Shown here: positions 9,726 through 24,700 of the stretch, in pieces
How the letters are laid out: the number at the start of each line of letters is the position of its first letter
Position numbering within the stretch: the first letter of the stretch is position 1
The notes under the pieces: generated by a model
Told to the model about the DNA's origin: nothing
Database searches by the model: none
Seen by the model: the letters and a program-made list of their open reading frames with translations, nothing else
Program-made: the position numbers and the translations under genes
Origin: Henricia sp. BOLD:AAB3569
Taxonomy: Eukaryota; Echinodermata; Asteroidea; Spinulosida; Echinasteridae
NCBI GenBank assembly: GCA_037783545.1
Contig: JBBELK010000009.1
Coordinates: 2,170,001-2,234,000, forward strand
DNA: 64,000 nucleotides
Direction of reading: 5' to 3'

Positions 9726-12700
9726 CTGTCAAAAGAACAAGAGAGAGAGAAAGACATTTTTTAAAATTAACATATTAAAAGTATAGGTGGCACTTTAGTC
9801 AGTGAAATACAGTACGGAGGCTTGTAACAAGTCACCGATTTTGTGAAAACGATTTCATGAAAGACAGTGTCCTCTTTAGACACTTCTTGAATTTTTGTTT
9901 TTTTAAATAAATACCAGCATCAGAGAACTATTACCCTCAGCATATAAATAGTATATCCAGTTGAAGTCAGAATATACATGTACCACTACCATCATCACCC
10001 AAAATGGTAAACAGGACTACCCGAACCATTGCAAGGTGTACAAGCTAAGTTTTAAGTACTGCATGCACGTGAGGAATTTCACAAAATCAAGACTTTAGTA
10101 AAGACTGTTACAAATATGGTGTAAGCACACCAGTTTTAACACTTGGTTGTATACAGTTGTATTTATACTTCTGACCTCAACTGTATACCTTTACCTGTTG
10201 ATAACAATTCAATAAATTTGATTGTAATCACTGCATTGCTTTATGTAACCGGATAAATTAGTTTTTGTGGTTTTTGATGATATCCCTGGAAATATACGGA
10301 TTGAGAGCATGAAATTTCAGAATAGTAATGAGAAAAATATGACACATGATACGGTATCAAAATCTCAACACCCATGGGAAAAATGGAAGGGGGGCGCTCA
10401 AAAATGTGATCTGGACACGTTCCTTTAAAAAGTCTCGGAGAGGTTTAACTGAAACAATAATTATTCCTAGTACGTTTGACACTTTGCACAACAGAACATA
10501 TTCCATCTCCGTGCATGCATACCAGATGACTCCAAAAGAACCACGATATGATGTACATGTGTGTACGTATGCGCAAGCAGGCCAGGCTGGGCCCATTTGT
10601 TGCCTACTGCCGCGGGCAGCTCCGTAAAATCAATTCCCCCTTATCTGTCTTTCCAGATCGGGTGAATTTTGGAGTGCATGTATACACATTTCCTATCAGG
10701 AAGTACAGCGTAGCGAGCACATATTTACATTGTGTCATTGCATTTTGATTCATGAGGATGCGCGGAAAAAAAATAAAATAGGGAAAACACTTGTTCAATT
10801 CTCTGTGGGATGGAAATAACAAATTTTACACAAATACTGTCTCTGGCATTTGTCAAACAAGTGTGAAGTTAATTTCCACAGGGCTTTCTCAATTCAAACA
10901 CAATGTTCCCCGGAGTTATTGCAACATAATACGGTTACATTCAGAAGTGACATATTGTGTGTGCACTAGAAGCAAGGCAATTATTACACTTTTGGTTCAT
11001 ACACTGTTAGAAAAATCCCAGTTGGCTGAAAAATAGTTGTACATCCCTGGATTTTTTGTATCTTTTACGCTTAACGGACAGTTTTATAAAGGGGTCATTC
11101 CATGAAGTTGAGGAACAAAGTGTGACATTTCTTCATTTCCACAAAAATGGTCAATAAGGGAGCAATGAATCACCATTTATATAACGATGTTGCATGATGT
11201 GGTGGCTTACACTGTTTGGGAGTCTTCAGTGTTGACAAAATGCTGCCATTTTGAATTATTTAACAAAGTGGTAGTTGTGGATGTAACTTGGAAACCAATA
11301 CAGTTCAACTGCTTTCACTCCAACTACAATTTTGTTCATGTTGAATTTGAAATAAACACACAGTTCTCAAACTAAACAATCCTTTTTAATTTGAATTTGG
11401 AGGATTCTAGATTATATTTCTGTGTGATTCAAGAAAATCTGCTAAAAAGCACCAAATGTCACACCTACATTTGAACAAAATTCTATTTAGTTGACATCTA
11501 AATTTAAACCATGAGGATTTTGTTACAAGTAATGAATGTTTTAAATTTCTCTCATCCAACAGCTTGAATTTCTGAATAGTACTGATTCATGGGGTTATCA
11601 AGGGCAAAACAAAAGTAAAAATGGTTGTGGATGTAACACGGAAACAGTGTTCCTCAACTTCATGGAATGACCCAAAGACATCTTCGACAGCAACCACAAA
11701 AAACAAGATTTTGTTTTCCTTCTCTCACTATGAACAAGAACATGTACATGTTCATTGTAACCCCATTGTTAGTAACAATGGTGTGTGCCCAATTTCCATT
11801 GTTAGATGTTCATAGTGTCTGCTGTAAGATATCTGTACTGTGGTATTAACACTAGTGCCATGTAAAGCAAAACAATTGGACCACCTTCCGAGAAATGAGC
11901 TGTACAATCTTGGGCCGAGATTCTGCAACCATAACGAGAAATATGCATGATGTGCTCTGACTGCAAAAATGTGTTACTTCTCGCACAGCCTTAGCCAAGT
12001 TTTTATGATGGATCCATGTTCATTAACCCTAACCCTGCTCAATCATCCAAAATCAATATAATTTTACATACACCCTAGGGCGTCAGGATTAATTAAAAGA
12101 CACACAATGAATAAAAGACACACAATGAATAAAATAAACTAATAGTAATAGTATCTTACATACACAATGACAATTCATGGCGGTACTCGGATATGGTACC
12201 GCGCAGAATTTCCATTGTATTTTATTGAGCCTGGATCTGCCACTTATTTATAGTTATCGTCGCAATACCTCGGCCCAGGCTTTGCAAGAAACAAATTTTT
12301 TTCAGAGCGCATCACATTTGAGTTTTATTATACTCAAATATCATCATTTGAGTCAATACTTAAACAGATTTCTGGTTATATGGCAAGGAAAATTCAGCCG
12401 AAAAACAATTTCCATATTGAATTTTTTTATCTGCAGATGTTATCGAGATGAAAAAACTAATTCACAACAATATCTTTAAAGGAGCGTGTCCAGATCACAT
12501 TTTTGAGCGCCTCATTTTTCCCCACAGGTATTGAGATTTTGATACCATATTATTTGTCATATTTCTCATTACCATTCTGAAATTTCACGCTCTCAAATCC
12601 GTATACTTCTAAGGATATCGTCAAAAACCACCAGAGTTTTGTCAACTAATTTATCTGGTTCCATAAAGCAGTGTATGATGACACCAACCTTTTTGCTTCC

Positions 12701-15700
12701 ACATCCAAATTGGAGGTTGCAAATTTCCTGTTTTCTTCCCATGGATAATATTTTGGGGAGGTATTTTATAAGATTGTTAGGTTAGAACGAAATCCATTTT
12801 CTGGACAAATCTGGACATGCTCCTTTAAATTCAATTTAAAGACTACAGTCTTATTACAGACCCAGGCAATCGCGACAGCCCGATATCATCTTGCAATCAA
12901 TTCCCATTCAATTCATCCATCACGTGGATATCACACCGCTCCCGCGTTCTCCCATTCAGATGTGCTCAATTACCATGCTTTACATGTGCATGCGCACGGA
13001 TCCATACAAATTCAGTCCATTGCAGATGCAATCAATTGCATTTCAACGTAAATAAAGAGTGAAGTTTATTTCTCATTTGCACAGGTGCAATTGAATTGGA
13101 CTTGCATTTCATTTCAAAATGTTTGCGCTGTTAGCCATGCAACCAGTGGAGATTTTGGATTTTGGAGATTGTGTGAAATTGTCATAAGAAGAAAGACAAT
13201 ATATACACATTAGAAAAGCTTTGGATTAGGAATATTTTGCTTGTCTGGATTTATTTTTGTTAAGCTTTCCCTAGAACAGGCATGTTCAGACGGGCACTTC
13301 CTTTAAAAGAAAATTTAACAACGACAGAAACCCACTACTAATGAAACGCGTAAGCAGTTACCCACGAGCTTACCAGCGGCAATCGTTGGTAAAAATCCGG
13401 AAATTGCGGCGCCCCCACGGGGTGACCCACGGAAGTTGTGTGGCCATTTTTTTCACGTTGTGGACTACAGAAATACGTGCATACGTGCAGAAATAAGTTT
13501 CTAAGCAAGTTTATTAACAAATTCATTAGACAGTTGACCCAGAAGCAAATGACGAGGTCGGTCATGAGTAGGTCACTGCTACTTACGACAGTGTTTACAT
13601 GGCCCTTACTAACGACGGTCGTTTGCAAGTAGTGCGCTACTCATATCATTTATTGCGGGTAAATCGACATTGGTAACTTGTAAGTAGCTTACCAATGAGT
13701 CCGTCCACACAGTCACTACTCACGAGCTAACTCACGAGCGCCCACTTACAAGTTAACAACAATCTTCTGAATGCACCTATTATGTTAAAACTTCCTATCA
13801 CGCCCAAGTGGAATTCGAACCCAAGCCTCATGGATTGCAACTAAATTACTCACCAAAGTGTGCCAGTGTCAAGTGGTCGATTTACATCACTCACAAGAGT
13901 TTGTTCTAGTGTTGCAAACACTCGGACTCAAGACTCAAGTTCTTACAAGTCCAGATTTTTACTGACTTGACATCTTCAACATCAAATGACTTAACTTAGG
14001 CTGGGGTCACACGGGAAATCTCGTAATTACTCTATCATGATACTATCATGATAGAATGAACGACGAGAGCGGTCACACGCCAATCTATCATGATAGTATC
14101 ACAATAGAAAACAACTCGATGATGAGAATTCTCGTCGTTCTCGTAATCTCGTAATTCGTGTGACCCCGGCCTTAGACTCAATTCACTGTTGCATATGACT
14201 AGACTGTACTTGACTGTACCCACCTTTGTTCTCCATCTTGTGACACAGACAAATTTTAACGTGTGGTCCTTGCCTAGAATTTCTTGGTTGCATAGAATCT
14301 CCACCTGAAATATGACCCAAAAAAATAATGCACTAAGAATGGTCCGTAATAAGTAAACATCCAATATTGCACTGTAAGTTTTACAGGGTGAGCTACACTC
14401 AATTTCACATAAGTGGATAATCCCGTGCGGACAGGCATTGTAAAGTAAGACCAATATAGAACACACTTTGCGGTCATGTCATTTCTGTGTGGACTGAATG
14501 ATGAGGTAACATTACAAAAGCTGCTAACCCTCCCAGATTTTGCAATAATTTCCCTGGAAAATGATTGATCTCACACCAGCACAGATTAAAACCCTCCTGG
14601 ATTGTCAATTAACAACCTACAGAGCCAGATCCAGGATTGTCCAAATGGGGTTGGGTGGGGGGTGCGGGGGAGGTGTGTGAATGCCTTAGCATAAAATGGT
14701 GAAGACAATCAAATTGTGGGCGCGTAGCACGAAGCCCTAACGGCGTGGGGTCCAGGGCCTGCTTGAGAGCCCCGGGAAATTGTGGATTCTAGATGCTCTG
14801 TGGTGCGATCTCAGGCAATATTTAACAAATTTACGCAGGCAAAGTTGTGATGTCATATGAGGCAAATACCCCAATGGTTGTGAAAGTTATCGATAATTTT
14901 AAAAAACGGATCTGCCCCTGACCTAAGAGATTTTTAGATGTGTCTAAAGTCGGAATATAAACCTTTTTACCTTTCTATGGGCCGAAAATAAATCCATGGA
15001 AGAATTACATGTACCATGATGGAAATTTAGCAATTTGCCAAATGTGAACACGGCTTATTCTAACCTGGTGGAAACCCTCGAGTTTAAGTTTTTTAGCCAC
15101 AAACTTGCGTATGTGGTTAATAGTGGCCTGAGCCGAGATGCGGAGGAACTTCTTGCGGAGCGGCCGTAGCAGCTCCGTATTGCACTCCAGACAGATCTTG
15201 ACTTGCTCGTCACTACGGTGACAGTCCGAATCCTCCTCCTTGCTGATGCAGTCATCCTTGGTTTCTTCTGCTGTAGGGTACATTTTAAGAAACGAAAAAA
15301 GACGGTTGAGAGAAAGTTGGGATATGAACCTGAGACCCAGGGGTAGAGGTTCACGGTAGCATCAAAGAGCGTTTGTGTACTGTCAGCAACGGCATTAAAT
15401 GTTTTTTGCTGATGTGTTGGGCAACATTAACTGCTATCTTGTCTGTTTTTACTGGTGACAAAATACCGGTATTTGGCATGCTACGCACGACGTGTCACAT
15501 TAAAAAAGTGTTATCAGCCGTTTCTACTGCCAAAATACCATTGTGCACATCGGCAAATAACCATTTAAAGGAAGGGACAACACTTGCAAAGGGTTGCCTA
15601 ACTCTGTACGCTTCATGTAAATCGCCATCTTTTGCAGTTCGGCGCTCGGACTTGAGAGGGCGTGAGTCAGGACACAACAGATGTTTACATACTTCACTGC

Positions 15701-18700
15701 GTATAGGAGTCGGGAAACAAGGCATCAATTTTGACGTCATCCATGCAATTGCAGCATGGTTGACGTCATCATCCCTTTTAAAGTTTCATATATGGCGCAG
15801 CACATACATGTAGTTGCAGGGGTTTATCATCAAAAATAATTGGACTGCTGACATTGAAAACAAGATTCTCTGATTCTCATGAAGGTTGTTTATGCACCGG
15901 GCAATTAATACATCGGTAATATTTTTGATTAAATTCATCGATAACTTCAAACAAGTGTTAATTGTCCCTTCCTTTAAAGCTATCGCACCCAAACTGATTG
16001 CCATGCTGCTGTCAGCAATTTGTCAGCATCTTGACAATAGACCGTATCGAATAGCCGCCATTTCTTGGGGCAGTTTCTTTGTTCCTTGAGGACATGCATT
16101 GTTGCACATATTGTGCTTCCATTGTTGAACGGTTTAAGTAACAAAAGGTGCCCCACGAAATGGCGGCTATTCGATACGGTCTACACCTTTAAAGAAGCTG
16201 ACAAATCACTATCACAGGCAAATTTTCACGTATTCTAAATTGCATATTAGCTCAACTACCCATGGTAGTACATTGTGGTTATACACCATGGGAAAAACCA
16301 CATCTGTCAAGTTATGCAAATTACGGCTTACACCTGCAGGACGAGTGCAATTCAACACTGTTTCTCTTGTTGCATTCCGCATCCCCAAACGGATGTTATC
16401 AGTAATGCAAAAGCTAATTATTTTCAAGCTCTACCATAGTCGATTCTAATTATACGGTCCAGTGGCATTTTCAAAGGGTTTACAATTTTATAGAGAGCAA
16501 TATATTTTTTGATAAAACCCAAAACATCCAAGTCATTTTAAATATTTTTTTAAATATTTGTATGCACATGTACAGATATGTGAACCATGTCTAGAATTGT
16601 TTAAAGGATTATAACAGTCATTTCTTTATAAAATAACTTACACAAATTTTAATTTCCCATTTTGTTTGTGGTAGGTTCCTTTGATTTTTGTAAAAAAATA
16701 ATAATATATTGGGCTGGTGTTATTTAAATTACACCAAACCTTTGAATGACAAAGGCAAGATATTGGCCCTTTATGGCCCGGTCACACATAGACGACGCAC
16801 GGGGGACGCACGGCCAGCGCATTGAAAATTTGCAATTTTGGCCAGTGCGTTGTCGTTCGCTAGGTGTGCGTCATTATGCGTTACTCGTTCGTCGAGCGCG
16901 TTGGACCAACGTTATGCATTCGACGTCATTCGCTGTGTGCGTCTGGATTTTTTGTGCATGCACAAAAAAGTGCGCGGAGCTCGACGCATGAATGTACACG
17001 TCAAAAGGACGCCAGACACGCACAGAGCGCGCTAGACCAACAACAGACATACGCGGAGCGCACACTGTGTAATCGTTGTAAGTTCGGCGGCCGAGGTCTG
17101 GCGAACGCCTAGTGCACAGCTAGCGCACACCTAGCGTGCTTCAAACGCATGCCCAGCGAACATGCGGCGAATATGAGCGTGCTGAACGGGTCTCTAACGC
17201 ACCCAACGTTCTTCTTGCGTGTTCCTAGCGTATACCTGTCGTGTACGTAGCGTGTACGTAGCGTGTACGTAGCGTGTACGTAGCGTGTACGTAGCGTGTA
17301 CGTAGCGTGTAGTCATAGAGTCATCACTTCTCCGACGACCCTCATGGGTGATGACAGAGGTTCCTACTGATCGTGTCTAGAATAACCACCTCAGAAGATG
17401 AAATACGATCTACGATAAGCACAGTCACGTGACCGCTGCCGTTTGCGGGCTGTGCGTTGAGCGCGCGGTGCATGCGCTGGCCATTCGTCCCACATGCTAG
17501 CAACACGTGATGCGTTCATCGGGGTTTTTTGACATGTGCGCTCTGTATACGGTCTGTATGCGCTTTGTATGCGCCCAGTATACGCGCAGCGCGTCAGCAA
17601 CACGCTATGCATTCGGTGTCAGCTCGCTAGCCTCTCCCAAATCCTGACAAAAGTTGGGCGCACAACGACGCACTGATCCTATTTTCCATTTTTTGCTGAA
17701 TTTTCAGTGCGCGGGCCGTGCGTCGTCTATGTGTGACCGGGCCATTAGGAAAAAAAAAATCTGATTTACAGAAAAAAATTGAAAACTTTTTAAATAATTA
17801 CACAAACTACATATAATGAGAGTTTGAAAAAAATATATAGAATTTCAATCTGAGAAAAAATCATGCCTGAATGAAGTACAATCCACCACGATTATTCTAT
17901 TGAATTATAAATTTATGTTTTCCATTGGCTTATTTAGAAATAAGGCAAATGAAACTAAAACATAAATTTTAGCCAAAGCCTAACAGTAGAATTTTAAATG
18001 AACACGACTATTAAATAAACACGCTGCCACCCTGAATTGTGGGCTACTGTACATGTAGTTGTTAATCTGAATGCAAGAGATCACATCAGGTTTTGCCCGA
18101 AGGCCGGCGTAATGCATACATCTAAAACCGCAATGTGTCTCCTCTCCGTCATCAAAGAAACAAGACCGCTCATCGCGAGACCGATCAAGACAAATATTTA
18201 GCCGGGGTCATTAGTTACATCCCACAGGAAGTTAGCCGAGTGATTGGAGGGCATTTATCCTAAGCCTCCGACTACTTGATCTTTTTGTGCGGCTCCGAGT
18301 TGCATAGTGTGATGCATACACGATCAATCTAATTTCATTATTTACTACAAGAACATGTAGGTCACGACGGCGCGGGGAATCTCCGAGGCGTGGCTGCGGA
18401 TTGTTAACGTGACCAACCCATGTCGGTGTTCCAAACATTTCACGTATACACACGCATTATTTAGCAATAGCATGCACTGTATGCAGGGCATGCCGTGTAT
18501 ATATAGTGCTAGCGGGTGTGAAGTGCTAGAGAGCCATTTTTTCAGTCCATATTGCAAGGCCCTTGAGCAAATCGACCCATATCAGATTGCCAGGCTGGTA
18601 TGGGTAGCCAGTACGTGGCATGCGTGCTCAGCCAAGTGAAGGGTCTGGCCATAGGGAGGTCTACGCCAGGGCACAATGATCAAATGAGGTGTAAATGAGT

Positions 18701-21700
18701 GCACTGAAGCCCCCTGGGGCACTGTCCTAAATACATGAGGGCTTGCAGCAGGGATCACTGCATATTACTGGCTAATTTTCCGTGTAGAGAATGCTTTTAT
18801 CCCATGTTAAATGAAAATCATGCTGATTATGAGAACTAATCTTTCAGTACTACATGTACATGTACTATTAACAAACAAAAACTGCAGTACACTGAATGTA
18901 TGAAGGGCTAAAACCTGTACGCAGAACATTGTTTAAAAATGATGATGATTTTCTTACATACTTGATTTTAATTTTTATTCAACAGAGATTGATAGAATTT
19001 GCATCAAGTGACCACTAGCAATATTCGAAAAGTTGGGATTTCATTAAATCATTCATTTAAGCAATCTCCTTAAAAGGGACATACATGTAGAATCTTCATA
19101 CAATTGTTGCTGAACGAAGCAATACCAACCTACATATAAGCAGTATTGCTTGCCCCAGTTTTGTAATTTAGTAATGTCTTAAATCAGGAAACTGCATTTG
19201 TCCCCAAAATGCTGATGTGATTTGCATGTGTTTTATTGATTTTTATGGCATGTTTGTTATTCAAACTCTGTATCATATTCTTAAGCCAGCCTTCCACTGT
19301 ATCATTTTTGCTACAAATTTCCTGAGACTGTGTAAAGACTACATACCAGTCTCGGGGAATCTGAATGAATTTCACCTTATCGTGGGAAATTTGCTGTAGA
19401 AATTACATTACATTACATGTATGCCCAACATTTTCCCAATCAAACGTCAATCACACACTTCTCCGCACACTAATCAACTTGAGTATAGCACTGCCTTGAA
19501 CACAATTCAATTGAGGTTTATCACGCTACGTCACGAGACGTCCAAAGGTTTATTAGCATATCTTCGGAAAGTGTTCCAAGTCAGCAGACGCGCGGGCATT
19601 TTAAAATTTGTATATTTCGATAATGCGCGCTAGAATGTAAAATTGCATGGAAGGCGTATGATATCGGCGTGATTTGAACACAGACGTCCAAAAAGCATGT
19701 GGGTGAAAAACCTCAATTAGGGGCAAGCTGGGAAAACTAAAATTGATTCAGCACTTTGGATGTCAAAAGACGACCTCAAATGAACGAGTCACCATGATTG
19801 ACACAGCAAGTGAAGGAGAGGGACAACGTGATGGTATCTACGTGTCAGATCAGCAGCCTTGCTAATAACATTTTGACACGACCACGAATCTCCAGCGAGC
19901 TTAACACTTTTCGGCCCGGTGGCGTTCGACGGTTTGATTCCAAATTCTCAAGACGCTTACCCTCTTTGTCTTCGGGCTCTTTCTTGCCAATCGTCTCGTA
20001 GAACAGCCTTTCTCTTTTCTTCTCACCTAAAAAAAGGGGGTATAATTTACAGATTGACGTTACTATTTAGTACTAGGATAGATTAAATAGTCAAAACACA
20101 ACTATCCAATGAACAAGTTTTTGGCTAAAAAAAGCAGAAGAATTTTGTTAGTTTGCCACTTGAAATTATCAACATTCAACTGAGATTTTTTTTTAATCCA
20201 CAAACATAAGCATAGTTAATGTTTGAGTTCAAAAGTACAAATATACGTATTTTCTTGAGTTGAAAGAACATGTTCCATTCACGAGACGAATCCCAGTTGA
20301 ACGGAAGATTCTGTCTTTTAGCAAATGAAAATACCTGTACCGGTAAACGAATGAAAAACATTCATTATTTGTTTTATAATGTCCAGGGAGGTCTTTATCA
20401 TTTGGTTGGAGGACATCTGAAAATCTGAGAGGTACAAAATGTACATGTATACTTACATCCATAGTCCCTGACACCCATTCGCACTATCCCTCAACAATCC
20501 CTGAATCAGACTGATCGACCACTATGCACTTTACGAGAACACAATGTATAAAAATGGCTATACGAAGAGGTTCAATGGTAATATGGCCACTCACTCACTA
20601 TGTACATGTACGTACATGTACACTAAACAGCAGGTATGTGCACGTAGGCAGCGAACAATACATACTTGTAGTACAAAAGAGTGTACAATGGAACAAAAAA
20701 TTGAATGCCACGTGACCCAGAATCCTCCAATCAAAAGACAAGGATCTACTGGGCATTATATAAGCTTGACTAGCTGACCATCATTGGTCAGTCCAAAACA
20801 GCTGAACTATAGACTCTTTGCAAGGGCGGCCATGACAGGGCAGTCACATTGTCACTTTGTGTATATATTGTCACATCATTTAAATATGAAAACCTGCCCC
20901 CTGTCATGGCCGTTGGTGCAAAGGGTCCATAGTATCAGATTGAACTTGCTCTCTGCATGAGTCCATAACAACTACATGTACAATCACAAGTGACAGGGTA
21001 TAAACAATGAAAACACAAGTCAATGCCCCTGTAAAGCCGGCCATACACCTTGCGTTTCATCCGTGATCCTATCACGATAGCGCATGTTGTGCAGTCGCAT
21101 CACAAGGTGTATGGATTTTGCGATGTGTTCCGATGGCGATGTGGTCACGATTTTGTGTACTAGTCCGTCGCAATGCAATCGCAGAATTTCGAGCATGAAA
21201 TTTGGCGTGTCTGTGCAATCGCAACGGAGTCGGAACGCAAGGTGTACGGCCGGCTTTACAGTTCAACAATACAAATTACCACTAGTACATGTAGTACTCA
21301 CTTGGTTGTAAGTTTGGGACCAGTTTGTACACAATGTCCTGCATTGTTCGGTCAAATCTGCAAATGAATCAATCAGAGACAACAATTTACATCTCAAAAA
21401 CTGAAATTCCACACAGACAAACCCAATCACATGTGAATTTTCAGACTTGTGGTTTGAAAGGTCCTCTGTCGCGACCACAAATTTTAATTGCTGGAAGAGC
21501 AGAAATTTCTCTCCTTTTCAATTTCTGTTTACAAATTACCCACTTTGGCTCAAATGTGCTACTGCAGTTTGCTTTACTCTCTGCTAAATACATACATGTA
21601 ATCCAATGAGTGAGCCAATAAATTAATGCTGCTCAATCCAATTAACACTGCTCCAAGTAGATGAAGCCAACCTGTTTTAGTTAAGCAATCAATCACTTTA

Positions 21701-24700
21701 TAATATTATTTATTATTATATAAAATGAAGCTTTTGCGGACACCGTGCGTTTCTGTTACTGTGCAGCACAGAGCCCAGATTCGATGTGCGTGCACGTTGG
21801 GCGCACCACGAACACACGCGTACTCGCGCCTCATGGATCGTGGGAATGCATGCATGCGTGTGAAACGCGCGCCAGAGTACAGTAACAAGAAATACTGTAC
21901 AATAGTAAAAAAAGCGCATGCATTTGTAAACTGACGTTTTCAACACCAAACAGACAAAAATCTCGCGGAAATCTTTCAAAACAAAGCTTCATTTTATATA
22001 ACAATAATAATATTGGATGTCTTTTCGGGTGATATGAGAATATACCGCACTCGTCATAAAAATACCGAACTCGCCTTCGGCTCGTTCCGTATTTTCATGC
22101 GGTATATTCTCATATCACCCTCAAAGCCATCCAATATTATATAAATATTAAATTTGGCAGATTCAACAGTGGTGCTAAGGCCTACACAGTAATATAATAC
22201 AAGTACATGTACATGTAGAACGTGTGCATAAATATTATTTCAATAAATTTCATTACTGTACAAATTACATGTACATGTAATTTAAAGACAGTATAACATG
22301 ATTGGTATCTCGAAAATCAGAAATGTTCACAGATTTACGCCCAACTTACACAATATAAACATGATGACCGTGGGAAAACTTCCCCTGAAATTGTTGTCTA
22401 AAGTGCTATAGTCTTTGAGAAATGAGTAAAACAATTAGTTTTCGTGTCATAAGACGAAAATTCAATTCGCCCCAAAACCATTTCACCCAAGTGCCATTTC
22501 GCCCCCAAACCACTTCGCCCGAGTGCCATTTCGCCCCAAATCACTTCCTCCAAACACTACATCGCCCAAATGCTACTTCGCCCCAAAACCACTTCGTGCA
22601 CAGGCCGTGGTTCAGAGCGAAATGACTGCAAACCCTTTATTGACTGTTTTCTCAAAGGTTAGACGTACACACATGTAGTAAGGAGCTGGTTTTTGCTCAG
22701 GTTGGTTTTAATCATGCATATCTTCAATCACACAGGGGGATAAAACTATTTGTAACAGTTTACCAATCATGTATACTATTTTTAAATCTTTAAACCGCAA
22801 ACTGATCCTGAGCTTGGAGTTCGATCCTCCACCAATGTGCGAGACCAAATCTCACCGTCTGATCCGGGGCCAATTTTGGTCCCAAGAGTGTTTACACTCA
22901 GTTTGTGATCCAGAGCTGTTTCCAAGCTCAGTGTTTAAACCTAGTTCAGGATCAAATGTAAACACGCTGTATAATACGAGTTACGCACATGCACAGAAGA
23001 AAAACCTGATTTATTGTCTTTTAGTACAAAAATGTTAAGTGCACCCACAGTTTCATGCTGGCCCTACAACCTCCCATCATTCATTTTTCAATTGTTTCCA
23101 AGGCAACTTCACCTTAATAACAGGGTTTTCCTTCTTTAGTTGTACTTTCATATCCTTTGGGCCAATAAATCCCTAGAATCTCTGCCCAATAAGAGCAATT
23201 TAAATTCCCTGTATTCAGTTTAATTCATTTCTCTGATGTGTAGGTCTATGTGCAGCGGCGTAACTAGGGGGTGGGGAGCCTCTGAGTACGGTATCAAAAT
23301 ATGACGTACAACAGTAAGAAGTTGCAAATGCAACCTGGGGCCGATTTCACTAACGCTTTGCGATGATCGCTAATGCCCAAATCAATCGCTAAACTCGAAA
23401 TCCATCGCAACTTTGCGATCAACTTCGAAGAGCGATTTCACAAAAACTTAGCGATGGCGTTGGCCATCGCTAGTTGTTATTTAGCGATGAATATTTAGCG
23501 ACGACTAATTTGTCATCGTAAATGGAAAGATTCATCGCTAAAATACAATTTCGCGCCATTTGTTTAGAATTTTGAAGGTTTGGTGGTTTTCAGTGTGTCT
23601 CGAAATGGCGTTTAAGTTGTTGATGTACATAAACAACGCAAGAGCATATAGGTTTTCAGGGACAGGACAAATCCTCTGGTTCATACAATGACAAAAAGAT
23701 GCACAAATATTATCGGTTTACGTGAATGGTGTCATGAGAATTATTGACATTTTAGAGCCACATTTCCGCCCTTCAACTCTTAGGAGCCACGCAATAGATG
23801 CAACCGTATTAAGCTCTCAGGATGCTTCTATTCCACGACATCCGAGCATCGTGGCATATCTGTCGCTATAGTGTCTGCGCTGCAGAATCGTGCATCAAGT
23901 CACCGAATTTCTGGTTGTTTATGCGTTACTAAGCGATCGTCCTCGTCCAATAAATTTATTTATAATTAATACTCATCGCTATTGCGACGGCTTTAGTGAA
24001 ATGCAAAATCCATCGCCATCGCAATAACGATGGATTTGAATTTAGCGATCATTCTAACGATGATCGCAAAATATTGTGTTAGTGAAATCGGCCCCTGGAG
24101 TTTTCTAGACCTAAAAGAAAACAATTTTAAGTAAAAATAATATTGGATGACATGAGAAAAAAAAATGCACTCATCATGAAAATATCAAACGAGCCAAGTA
24201 TTTTCATGACTCCCGAGGTATATTCTCATATCACCCTCAAAGGCATCCAATATTATACAAATAATGAATGTTTATGAGTGCAATGAGAGGAATTTTTATG
24301 AGGTGAAAGATGGAATGTGTTTCATGAATGGAACACATTCCATCTTTCACCGAATGAGAATATTCCTCCCATTGCACGAATTAAAACATTCATTATTTGT
24401 TTTATATAACGCCCAAGTAGATCCTTGTCATCCTACTCTTTTTAAACAATTATTCAGGCTTACCCTTTGAGTTTATTTCATCGTCCGTCATAAGTACAAA
24501 ACCCGCTATGTCGCTTGTAAGTTGTAAAAACATTTGTGTCGGGGGTCGCGTTCACTGCATGGTCACGCTCGGGTCATACATTCGACACGCACATAATCAT
24601 ACACATACAATACTGCAAACGCGCAACACGGTGGGCGCTGGCGCACCGTGCAATGGAAAAAGTATGGAACAAAATTGCACGGTTAGTGACGTGGCATTAA

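Noticed and set aside
14035..14466. 143-codon minus ORF as a single exon
   Set aside because: Only 14224-14304 matches PCGF3; the rest is intron read-through on both sides, with clear acceptor and donor.
15373..15813. 146-codon ORF, with a similar ORF at 52587-52862
   Set aside because: The similarity ([18 protein letters not shown]) comes from two copies of one MITE; there is no bias to silent changes and the ORF crosses the element terminus.
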